NCBI RefSeq assembly: GCF_014529535.1
Contig: NW_023503584.1
Span: 3,952,832 to 4,016,831 of the forward strand
Length of the DNA stretch: 64,000 nt
DNA from: Bradysia coprophila
Taxonomy: Eukaryota > Arthropoda > Insecta > Diptera > Sciaridae
Reading direction: 5' to 3'
Shown: positions 49,917 through 61,200 of the stretch, in pieces
How positions within the stretch are numbered: the first letter of the stretch is position 1
Layout: each line of letters opens with the position of its first letter
Program-made: the position numbers and the translations under genes
The notes under the pieces: model-generated
Seen by the model: the letters and a program-made list of their open reading frames with translations, nothing else
Told to the model about the DNA's origin: nothing
The model's database searches: none

Positions 49917-52900
49917 TTACATCAAATGTTTCTGAATGAATTGAACAGACCGTAGGTAATCATATGAAATAGATAAATTCTTCCTGACACCATCGATAAT
50001 TGAACCTTTATCTGCTATATCTAACGACACCCGATGTACATAGATGTCCATGAAGATCAAAAAGGCTTCATAGTGATCGCCTCGTTCAGCTAGCCTAACT
50101 GCTGTACCAATGAATTCACAAACGTTCTCTAAATGGTTTCCTTCAAGTATCACCATGTTTCTTGCATGGCTGATACGATAGAGTTTTCATGATTGTATGT
50201 AATTTCCCAATGCCAGATGGCTCTGCACCAATCGTCTTATAGCAATAACGACAAATTCATTATTTTGCGATATTTTCATTGCTTTTCCATACACATCGTA
50301 AAACGTTTCCAAGGCTTCGATGTAATTGTTCTGATCAATTTGCAGAAGTCCAATGTCAATGAGAGCACACAGAGTAGCTGGATGACACTCTCCGAGATTT
50401 ATGCTTTTTGCTTGAATTTGTTTTAGTATCTGCAATCCTTCTGCGTATTTTCCAGATCTCCCATAGGCAAGACCAATTTGTCTTAAAGCCACTCTAACAA
50501 TCAAATTCTCTTCTCCCAATTCCGTTAACTTATCATTGACAGTTTCATAAATAAGTAAGGCGTCAGTGAGTTGGTCCATCGTTTCTAGTACCGCCGCAAG
50601 TTCAAGTAATACTTCTATGGTAACCGGATGGTTTTCTCCGAGTGTTCGAGCTCTATGCAAATGAGATTGTTTGTACAACTCTAACGCCTTGTCGTTATTT
50701 CCTAACATCCTATGGACGTATGCGATGTTGTTCATGCCGACACCAATAATCTTACTTTCTTCGCCCAAGACCGATCGATTTTTATAAATCTTTTCAAAAA
50801 TGGCGAGGGCATCATCAAATCGTTCCTGAGTTAAAAACAGTTCTCCAATGTCATTCAATGCAACCAAATAGTCAGGGTGACTTTCTCCAAGAGTTCTTAT
50901 CCGTTTTAAAAGAATATCGTTGTATACTTTCTCGGCCTGACCATAGTCTCCGATTCGGGCAAATGCGAGTCCCATGTTCTTCATAGCTATGAGTGTAACT
51001 TCACTATCCTTTTGTAGTTCGGAAGAATTGGTGCAAATTTTCTGGAAAATTTCTATGGACTCCTCTATCTTCCATTGATCTAACAAAAGTACTCCAAAAT
51101 CTGTCAACGTTGATAGAGTGTCTGGGTGACTTTGGCCAAGTGCACGAGTTTTGTTTTCGAGAACATCTTTGTAAATTTCTGTGGCTTCGTCATAATTCCC
51201 TAATTTATTGTAAGCATGGGCCATATTTTCCATAGCTCGAAATCGGGTCTCATGAACTTCGTCCAATTCAGCTTTGTTATTACAAACTTTCCGAAACACT
51301 TCTAACGCCTCCGTATATTTCTCTTGTCTTGCAATGCTTCGGCATACAATCCAGTCTGCTTGTATGAAACTGCAATAATCTCTTCAGAAGCAATAGTCTC
51401 TGGATGTGCGGAACCCAATGAAAGTTCCATTTGCTGTTTAACTTCTTCCAATATTGAAAATGCTTCATGCCCTTTCTCCATTCGGAGAAAAATTTGTCCG
51501 ATTTCGAATTTTACCATCATTGTATCAACGTCTTGATGGCCAAGTTCTACCGCTCTCATTTTATACAAATCTTCATACATTTTGTATCCGGTCTCATTAA
51601 TTGAGAGGGAGCGACTGAAATTGTACGCGTTCACGTATCGTAACTGAAAAGCGATTTTCTCTAAAATGGGATGGTTGAGTCCTAAAATCGTTTCAAACCT
51701 TTCCACAAATCGATTGACGAAAATGGGAGCGTCTTCTTTCAATGAATTGGTTATCAAATTCATTAAAATTGTATTCGGTAGTTCACAAAACTCCCGCGCT
51801 AGTTCGGGATATTCCATTGAATGTTCGAATACTGACATGGCATGGGTCGTATGCTGAACGCGCTTCATAAGCTTTTCTATAAGTAGAAGTGCATTTCGTA
51901 AGACTTTCTTCTCCTCATCTTTCATTTTCAACGATACCTTAATTACATCTTGCACTACTCGATGTATGCTCAATATAGTTTGGCTCTGTTGGCTGGTAAT
52001 CATTGAATATTTTATGAGCAGCCCTACGGCTGATTCCAAAAGCTCTTCTTTGTTAACGGGTGATGATTTCTTCCTTCCATTTTGAGATACGGTAGGTAGG
52101 CTAAACACTTCTGAAACCAACAGTCGAATAAAATATTTTCCGAGGTTACGACCTGTTGATTCTTTTACTTCATCGGTGAGATGGATAAGTGATGCACGAC
52201 TTATGTTGTCCGCATGGAAGTAGGCAATTGTGTTTAGGATCTTGATTGCTAATGATCCAAAGTCGGTGTCTTGTGCTATGCTCGTCATTGTAATGTTCCA
52301 TGTTGTAAATGTTGTTTCTGCGTACCCGCTAACAGAATTTTGAAACAATTTCGAGTCGAGAAGTTGTTTCTTTTGTTTTTCATACTTGGTACGATAGTTA
52401 CCGATTGTGTCTTCCCTATGAAAAATGTATGACGTTGCTTGTCTCAAAGCTAATGGGAAGTATTGTAGATCATCTGCGAGAAGCCTAACATCTTCGGCGT
52501 TTTCACGGGCATTATCTATTATAGCCGAAACAAAGTCAATCGCTTCATTCGGCTGCCACTCACTTAAATGTATAGCTGCAATTCCCCAATGCCAATACCG
52601 AGATCTTGACGTAATCAAGAAATAGGGTCGAGTATTTGCTCCAAACAGTAAAAACTTTCCGACACTCTCCATACTCTCGACATTGTCATAGACAACTAAG
52701 ATATTCTCACCACAAAAACAATCGTACACATCTCGGACGATAGACAGAATATTTTTCTCAGTTCCATTTGCTCCAACAATTGGAATAGTTAAAATGTCAT
52801 TGGCTAACAGTTTGAATGTATCCACAATGGATTCTTCTCGATCGCCATTGATCCATATGACATTGTTGTCATACTTGGACTTATTTTGAGTCACATGCTC

Positions 52901-53254
52901 GCGCACTAATTGCGTTTTGCCAATACCTCCCAGGCCAGACACAACGGTTATATGCGATTCAATGCTTGCGGTAGAATTGACATTACGCTGTATTGCTTCG
53001 TCCAAAAGCTTCAGTTCTCTTGTCCTTCCAATAAATGGGGGTTCGGGACTACAAACATTGAAATATATTGGACCGCGCTTCTCAGTACTGGAAATATTAA
53101 TTAAATCATTGACCCGTACTAAACAATTTGATGTGTTAGAGGTTAGAAAAATTTACCTGTGGAAAATGTTAGTTATGGTTGTGGTGGTAATTGTTCCGAC
53201 ATGTCCAACTTCGAACACATTTCCAGCACCAGTATAAATTTTTTGAACTGACAT
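49917..53254 (-). pseudogene. NB-ARC/TPR protein (NLR-like), possibly decayed
   Basis: A signal-transduction ATPase of NLR architecture. Exon 1 (53157-53254, ATG in GACATTTTG context) encodes about 32 residues with GNVFEVGHVGTITTTTITNI. A 69-bp GT-AG intron leads to exon 2 at 53087. NB-ARC spans about 50-330: PPFIGRTREL, Walker A GLGGIGKT (about 84-91), Walker B ILVVYDN (about 162-168), TSR sensor, FPLALRQA. A winged-helix-like region follows, then kinesin-light-chain-type TPRs (about 550-990) with repeated G(Q/E)(S/N/C)HP(D/V/A)T. Two lesions are seen: a frameshift at about 51320 within KR/KYTEAL, and an in-frame TGA at 50187-50189, after which the same frame runs to 49917. Everything else is open for about 1000 codons, so assembly error or very recent decay are both possible. 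NB-ARC/TPR proteins are rare in insects and acquisition by transfer is conceivable. Confidence 0.75.
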
Positions 53255-53429
53255 TTTGACGGGGTTCGCATGTTATATACTAAGAAAATTGGATAATTAA
53301 TTTGGCTTTACTCGTGTATTGTGGACAAATTACTGATGATGATTCAACACTTATAGGGTATATAACATACTTTGCCGAACGAATATTTTTTTGTTATCTT
53401 ATTAAGCACTGATATTGCCAAATTATCAG
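53255..53429. promoter_or_regulatory. Possible promoter of the NB-ARC/TPR gene
   Basis: The minus strand carries GTTATATACCC at about 53357-53367, about 100 bp upstream of the ATG, a plausible TATA element. A second TATATAAC at about 53272-53279 is closer to the ATG. Weak evidence, by position only. Confidence 0.2.
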
Positions 53430-55110
53430 TTAATAAAAGATTGGGAAATCTTTTTTTGTCAGCAAAATTATTCTTTTTTTGCAGCAAAATTATTTTTTTT
53501 TATCAGCAAATTTATTCTTTTAGTTCAGCAAATTTATTGCTATTGTGACCAAATTTAATTCTTCGTCTGCAAATTTATTTTTTTGAAGCAGCAAATTTAA
53601 TCTTATTTTGTCAGCACATTTATTTTTTTGCAATCTGCAAAATTAAATATTTTTTTAGCTATTTTTTAGCAGCAAATTTATTTATTTCTATCAGCAAAGT
53701 TAATACTTTTGTCAACAAATTTATTTATTCGTCATCAGCAAAATTAATTGTTTAGTTTAGCTATTTTTTAACAGCAATTCTATTGATTTGCAACAGCAAA
53801 TTTATTCTACTTTTGTCAGCAGATTTATTTCTTGTCATAAGCAAAATTAATTGTTTATTTTAGCTATTTTTTATCTATTTTTGGTGAAATGGATTTTCAT
53901 ATATTCTTTTCGTCACTAGTGGTGAAATGGACACCAAAACCCAATGCTTATCGAGCAACACCTCTAACCATTCGGCTATTGAGATATATAATCGCAGTGT
54001 AACAATTTTCAAAAGTTCATTTTTCACAGCTGGTTGCAGAAAACGTTGTATGCAACACGTTGTGAAAGTGGTAGTTTTTGTCACATGCTTCGCTCGCTTC
54101 GCACGTTTGATAACATTACATCTAGTGACACAAACTACCACTTTTCGCAACTAGCTGCAGAAATTACTGTTTCACGTCTTACGTCAACGTAAATAGTTAT
54201 TGACACTACACGGACAATTCATTTCTTTTTACGAAATGGATACCAATTTTCATTGCACTTAAAAAGCGTTTTAACACGCCGAGCGATCCGGCCCATTGCC
54301 CCGGAGCGAAGCGGAGGGCCGCAATGCGAGTCGGGCGCCGGAACGGTGTCGGTAACTTAGGAGTTAATTTTTTTTTTCTCTCGCATCGTCTAATAATTAG
54401 TCTGTGTAATTCATTGCCCATAAAGAGCGTTTAACACGCCGAGCGATCCGTAAACTTAGTTAAAGTGAAATTATTATGAAAGGTGTGCATCCTAGAAATT
54501 ACGCATAGCGAAATTACGAAGCCCCATTCAAATCGAGGGATAAATGCTTAATAAAGGCAACGGAAAGTTCTACTTTTCGTCGCTTGTTGAGTTGACGTTT
54601 TCGTGTTAGTGGTGTTAGTGATATAATTTTATATGTCCTACTGCGGGACATATGCTGATTGAAGATATTAATTTTCCTACTTATAAAAAAATAAATTTGC
54701 AATTGAAACACTAATAAATTTGCTGACAAAAAGCAATAACTTCGAGGTATTAATTTTGCTGTTCGAAGGCATTAAAAGTGCATATTACAAAACAATAAAT
54801 TTGCTGACTACAAAGTAATAAATTTGCTGCCAGGGATTTGCTGCAAAAGAATTATTTTTGCTGCTAAAAGTCAGTAATATTGCTGCTCAGAAAGCAATAA
54901 AGATGCTGTTCGAGTACTAATAAGTTTGCTGAAAATAAGACTAATTTTGCTGATACAAAACACTAAATTTGCTGATAAAAAAGATTAAATTTGCTGCTAA
55001 AAAAAATAAATTTGCAGAAAAAAAGAATAAATTTGCTGATGAAATACATAATTTTGCTACTAAAAGAATAAATTTGCTGACAAAAAAATAGATGCCATAA
55101 AAGATTTTCT
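53430..55110. mobile_element. Foldback-type element with AGCAAATTTATT arms
   Basis: The left arm (about 53430-53880) repeats (T)CAGCAAA(T/A)TTATT every 25-40 bp. The right arm (about 54700-55110) repeats the complement AATAAATTTGCTG at similar spacing, and the outer flanks AAAGATT...TTTTTTTGTCAGCAAA are also inverted copies. The centre (53880-54700) holds an inner hairpin (GTGAAAGTGGTAGTTTTTGT at about 54060 and its complement to about 54140). It also holds two direct copies of TTTAACACGCCGAGCGATCC at about 54270 and 54430 around a GC-rich stretch. There is no transposase. Confidence 0.7.
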
Positions 55111-55392
55111 AAAATAAAAAAGTTGAGAGGTGCGGGAATTGGATTTTTTTGGTAAGTAAAATTTAAAAAGTGTAAACTCATGTAACTTGCTGAATTCAAA
55201 ATGTTCTTTACACCATTCACCTTCATGACGTATAAATATTCAAAATTTGTAACTAGACGAAAAACGCAAAATTGAATTCATTTTTCCTTTCAAACTATTC
55301 TCTAGTCAAAACTGGCTATCACCATTTTATCTAAGTCTCTTAAGCTTTTTTTTTTAAAGATAACATTCAAGCAGTCGCTTTCCTCGGTGTCT

Positions 55393-55400
55393 TATAAATA
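55393..55400 (+). promoter_or_regulatory. Possible TATA box
   Basis: TATAAATA lies about 115 bp upstream of the ATG at 55508, in the right orientation for the small gene. No other promoter element was identified. Confidence 0.25.
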
Positions 55401-55507
55401 TATTTTCTAAAACTGCTGGTTTAATTCTTCAGAATTTCAACAGTATATACACGTAGTTTGTGAGTCAATCGAAAAAGCTTGTAATAGTAAGAATTTTTAT
55501 AAGTGAA

Positions 55508-56484
55508 ATGGCGATTGGAACAAATATTTCGAAAGAACAAATTAAAACAACAGCACAACAACCTCAACAATCAATAATGAACCGATTATTCAATTGGCTT
55601 CAACTAAGTTTGGTTAATGTATTTGGATGGCTGTTTGCAGCGAGAGAACAACTACCACCACCACAATCTGACATGTAAAGTTTTCATAGTTAACGAAATA
55701 GTAATTCGTGGATTTAGTGATAGTAATTTGTGGGTCCATAGTACTGCTCCTAGCATAAAACTAGAAAATATTTGCAGTCTGATGGTAGCAGAAACGTGTT
55801 GCATGCTTCCGTCAAGACACAAATTATGCTTTCTTGAATTCTCAAACACACAACACTCATGCAAGTGCACACACATCTATGTATCAAAATTTGGAGCCTT
55901 TTGGCGTCCGACATACTAGTGTTAATGATAGAAGCAGTGGTATAGTGGATTACAAGTATTCACAAACAAAAGAAACAGAAAGTTCTAGGCAATTGAAAGT
56001 TTAATGAAACCACAATATCAATAACGATGTATTAACACTTATTAATTTTGACTCACTGATTCCCCGCTATCTACCAAAATTAATTTATTAAAAGTAGATT
56101 AAATAATGAGAATCAAACAGAAATAAGATTAAATTTGGAGTTAATGGATTGAAAAACTGAAGCTTTAATTAGATAATAAGATCGTCTCGTGTCGACAAAC
56201 ACAATTATAAATCAAAATTATATTTTAGGCAAACAGCGCGTAGACGTATATACGCCAATGATGGACCGGCGGTAAGAGCTAGAAATGCTGGATCCGTTAC
56301 TATGAATACAAATATTGGCGAAGGAGAAATTCGTAGCCGTAATACACCTTTATCACTACATAACCTGGAACAAGATGCATCTGATATCTATATGAATACA
56401 GGAGCGGTTTTAGATGCTGAACGCATTGAATCACTTAATACGACAACGAACATTGGCAGACAATCCAATGATCGCAGTAATTAA
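55508..56484 (+). CDS. Small gene with candidate amyloid-like motif repeats (2 exons)
   Basis: Exons 55508-55674 and 56229-56484 are joined by a 554-bp intron (donor GTAAAG, acceptor TATTTTAG), giving 140 residues. No known family is recognised. Residues 22-46 (SIMNRLFNWLQLSLVNVFGW and on) form a hydrophobic, possibly amphipathic helix, followed by PPP. The second half is polar with two partial repeats offset by 37 residues: NAGSVTMNTNIGEGEI at 75-90 and NTGAVLDAERIESLN at 112-126, then TTTNIGRQSN. The AGSV-x5-IG spacing matches AGNV-x5-VG in exon 1 of the neighbouring NB-ARC gene, which is transcribed divergently 2.25 kb away. This suggests, without proving, a partner or effector role. An ATG 48 nt inside a longer non-ATG frame is taken as start. 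A candidate poly(A) signal AATAAA is at 56644-56649. Confidence 0.6.
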
Positions 56485-56688
56485 ATGTAATCCATTTATT
56501 TATGTATGGTGTCCAATTATAATTTTTTTTTTTTAACTCCAGGGTGTATTTATTTAAGAAATTTGCATATACCAAGAAAAGGTGGTCAGGCTAAGCCTTC
56601 ATCCCAACCTGTAAAAACTTGGATCTTTTCAGATTACATTATAAATAAAAAATTTCTTCCAAAGGTTTCGCCGCAGGAATTGTTCCCA

Positions 56689-58290
56689 TTACGCAACTAG
56701 CATTGAAGCGTTGAATGCCAACGAGATTCTTTGTTTTAGATAAAATTTTGATTTCTTGTCACCAGTTAATTCCTGCAACTTCGAACCAATAGTGTTGATG
56801 AAATTTTTTGATTCTGTACTCCAAGGACCCATAGTTTCTACTGCAAATGCTAAAAGAATATAATTATAAGATGAAGTCAAATCTGAATAATGTTTGTGTT
56901 TTTCAAGCGCTGCAAAATCTGTGAGTTCGCCAGCTTTTTTAGATGTTTTCGACAAGTATGAATCAGCAAACGTGTCTACGCAAGTCGCGTCCCAGACCAA
57001 AGGTTTTCCTTTAGACCATGGCGTCAAAGTTACTCCATCAGGTTTCTTTCCGTCATTTCTTGATAATCCTTTTGGTTCCAGGTGGTTTGGAATATGAAGG
57101 GACATAAGTGCTCGACTTATGATTTCATTCAATTCTATATGACGTAGATATCTGCCTGCACTTTTTTGGCAACTCAATCCATGCAGACCTCTTGCGGATA
57201 CTACAGATCCGCACAGACACGTGTGTACCAAACATATATCACAACCTAGTCGTAAACCAATACAAATTCTTATAGAATTACTGTCCATAAAAGTTCCAAT
57301 GTTTGAAGAAGGAATTGCATGAAGCCAAGCATTTGATTCTTTACACTGTAGTGCCTTAAAACGAGCCAGATCAAGCTTCGATGTAAAAACCAGTTCTTTC
57401 TTGATAATTCGTTTTGTATTGATCATGTCCCAAGCTTTTTGCGAAGTCTTCAAAGATGGCTCTTCAACATTTAAACTTTTCCATTTCTCCGAAGCTTCAT
57501 CAAAATTAGCAATGAAAGGCACGTCTTGAGAATTTAGAATTTGAGAGACGTGACCTCCAACACCAAATGACGAACCAAGGAAAGCAGGTAAAGAAATGTC
57601 TTGAAGTCTTCTTATTCCAAGACCACCTTCGTTAATGGGTAAAGTCGCTTGCGTCCACTGCTTGTGATTCAAATCTACATTCAGTATTACTTCCAAAAGA
57701 TCTTTAATTTCATCGTCAAATGCTGCAAGAAAATCTTCAAATTTCCACGCTGGAGACGTTCTGATTAAATACATCAATTTTGGGATTGCAAAACAGTTTC
57801 GGAGAAGGAATAATGACGTATGCGAATTTAAAAATTTCAAACGCTCGAACATTACCTTCACTTTGCACAAAACTTTTTCTGCAAATTTCTTGAAACCTTC
57901 TTCGAAAAGTGGTGCACCAAGCAGACTTAAATCTTCCTTAGATACAACCCTGATTCCAGGACAGATTGCATTGAACTTTATATACGTTTCTTCGTCAACT
58001 GAGCCCGAACAGAAGAATAGCTCGCATTTCGATGGATTAATTTTGAGACCAATCTTCTCTGCCTCGTTGATCACACATTCCAAATCATGATACACTATTT
58101 CGGGTTCATCGCACACACTGCCGTCATCGAGGTACCATACATTTAATTCGCTTTGCAGACGCTGAATTAATCGATGAATAGTTAAAGCAAACAATAAAGG
58201 ACCCAATGGATCGCCTTGCTGAGTTCCTATTTGCGACAACATGGAATGTTCACCGAAAAATAACAGAGAAGAGTTCCTGTAACATTGCCA
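56689..58290 (-). mobile_element. 5'-truncated non-LTR retrotransposon, RT plus RLE
   Basis: A 517-codon open frame (56689-58242, ATG), extendable upstream without a stop through PYVWQCYRNSSLLFFGEH to about 58290. It holds the second half of a reverse transcriptase: GTQQGDPLGPLLF and the catalytic YLDDG at 37-41. A C-terminal Cys/His cluster follows (CDIC, CLCG, HGLSC, RH), then a PD-(D/E)XK-type restriction-like endonuclease with KPDG near 400 and LVWDATC. This order is typical of R2/NeSL-like RLE elements that integrate by target-primed reverse transcription. 5' truncation is usual for such insertions. No lesion in the remaining frame suggests a young copy. Confidence 0.82.
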
Positions 58291-61200
58291 AACGTATGGA
58301 TACAGCGACGGGAATGTACACTTCGTTCAACATCACATAAATTCATCGTAGATTCCGAATTTATTTTGACCGAATGCCCAACAATCACACGAAATGGAGA
58401 CTTTTCATATTATGATCGGTGCCCTGAGTTCAAAACATACATCCATTGGTCCAAATTCGTTGCAACCGCTTCACACAAAAATGTAAAAAGTAATAGGAAA
58501 CGGAACAGTTATTGGTGCAGCAGGTATCCAGGATGCCGTGAGTCCAAATCAACTATTTTCGACAGTATCATGAAACGTATCATAGTTGTATGAACTGGTT
58601 TTTATAAGTGTAAGTCCGCAAACGCTGGTGCGTTGATAACACCTAACTCGCATTTCTAGAGAATTTTATTATGAAATTTTTTTCACAGAATTTCATTTTA
58701 ATCTCGTCAGTTCTTTTAAGTTAGCAAATCGCATTCTACTATGTGGTAAAGGTAAAGGCTGTATCGCTGTATGCAAATCAAAACTGGAGAAATTCTTTTC
58801 GATAATAAGTTTTCCCTTTTGCGATGTACACACAACTAAAACTTTATTATTGATTGAGTCTCGTTAAATTCAAAGTTCCGTAACACTGAACTACGACAGG
58901 AGTGGACATATATTTCATTACACCATGTACTCATTCGCATCCGGTGAGCAACGAAATATATTTATCTGATACATAAAACGCCTATATGTGATGTGTCTAA
59001 ATGCTCTTAATTTATAATACAATTTCGAATACGTTGTCAACATCGTTATTTGCACTGCTTCCAGTGGTACATACAAGTGATGTATAGAAAAAGAATATTG
59101 TGTTCCGTGTACCTACCTACCTACGTGTGTATTATATCCCAAGAATACAATACATTATTTCTGGTCACAAACGATTATTTTATGATAAATGTATCAGGGT
59201 ATGGTGCATTTTTCAATTTTATTTATCGTGTTACACATCGTGTAGATTTACTTGAGTGACACACAGAACTCTTTCTGTGATGTGCTGTGAGCTGGAAAAT
59301 TGAAAACTTTTTTATTATTAAATTTAATTCGTTTCTTTTTTGCACATCTGAGCCATAAAAAGAGTGGTTATATAAGCAGCCAGCGAATACGGTACAACTG
59401 GAGTACACAGTTGTAATTTTCGTGTTTAGCTGAACTCTTAAAATTAATCGAATTTCTGATCCATTTCGTATTTACTACTAACGTTCGAATGTAACAGCGC
59501 AGCGGTGCATCGAAACACGATTTTGATTAAACAGTCGAATCATTTTTAATTGTTGGAATAGATGAAACATATCGGTTATCGACGACAATGACAAAAATAA
59601 GCAATGTGCCACGAGACCTTTTGCAATTAGCAAAACTGTCGAAGTAAAAGATTTTGCATTAAACATCACAATAATCGAAATTAGCTCAGAAACTCTACAT
59701 TCCATTACTCAGATACCACATATTTCCAACCCACAAAATCCACTGCTGCATATAAACATTGTTAGCGATTTCGTACCTGTCACACTTGTACATGATACGC
59801 ATACATTGACTCGTGTAACAGACAGTGCCGTTGCTGTACATGTTTCAATCTAATATTGGACGGATTTGTCGGGTCGAAGAACGGTTAGAACTTGAAAAAG
59901 TTTTTAAGTAATTTTTTTGATTGCACGCGAAGCTGTAAACAAAACGAGCAACACACACTATCGCGAAACGATTACCATTCAAGGGTAAAAAAGTAACGAC
60001 AACCTGCTTAAACATTTTAAGTTCTAGATTCATTTGCCCAACAATTTTCTTAACTGAAATCTAGTTGGTCAAATACATGAGAAATAAAATCTTAAATACC
60101 ACAGGACTTTTGTATGTTATTGTCTTCGAGGAAGGTTTTTCACTTTATTTGAGTTTTTGTGATATGTTCGGGGAAGATTGAGGAAGCGTAAAGAATTTTT
60201 TTTAAATTAAAAATACGTTACGAGCAGCTTAAACTGAGATCTCAACGACGATATTGGAGGGAACAGAAAAGTTCGTTTTCCTGTCTAAACTAATCTTGTT
60301 GCCAACACTTACTCTTACGTGAAAGATGAAGTCTTTACGGACACGAATTATATGTGTACTACACAGAGTGTAAACAGTACACTCGTAATAGATCAAGCTC
60401 AATTTTCATTTATGTTTCCTGTTTGACTTTAAAAAAAAATTATTTGAAATTTCCGGAGGATACATTTCTTCAGCAATTTTAATAATTATGATGCGTGAAA
60501 CACATTTCAAGGCAATAGCGTACAATGCCTACGGCATAACACGTCAAAGATATTTCATCAAATGTAAGTATGCGCCGTGTACGGTATGAGTGCTGTTATA
60601 TATACACCTATTTTATAGAATGATGGGGATTTATTTATAGAAAATTCCATTCACCACCGCACTTCTTTAATATTTCAAATACCCGGTCTAGACGATATAT
60701 CCCATGCAGTAAGACTACATGTATAAGGCGTCGAGCGTCTTATATCTCGAATATGTCATTCCGATCGAACTTCACGCTGAAAATTTAATAAAGGAAGTTC
60801 AGGTTATTTCATTATGGAAACAAGAAATGAGCAAAAAAGAAACGAACAAGGAGAAAAGTGAGAAAATCGTTTATCTATTTTTCTTTTCTGCTGTTTTCAT
60901 CATTATATTGGATGGCGGTGATGGTATATTACACTTTGTTGCAGTTAGAGGAACCCAACATGCCGAGAAAATTGAATTGAATTTTCTTTTTTCCAGCAAT
61001 AACTTATGCCTATAAATTTACTCGCAACAGCGATAGATAATTTTGTTTTCTTGTCGACGTATGGACACCTCTTCAAAATTCTACTGATGCCATTATTGGT
61101 TTAAATAAGTGTGCTTACACCGCAAGCATAAAATTGATAAATTGCCTTAAAGTTTGGCGAAAATTTCGCGCAAACAAAACTTTTGTTACGCTTATTTTGG

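Noticed and set aside
53919-53995. tRNA-like sequence on the minus strand (A-box-like TAGCCGAATGGTTAGAG, weak B-box-like GGGTTTTGGTGTCC)
   Set aside because: The box spacing is too short, the anticodon stem pairs poorly and position 33 is not T. At best a decayed tRNA or SINE head.
58285-58593. Possible zinc-finger-like ORF (YWCSRYPGC)
   Set aside because: Cys/His spacing does not fit FLYWCH or another known finger, and it overlaps the broken 5' end of the non-LTR element.
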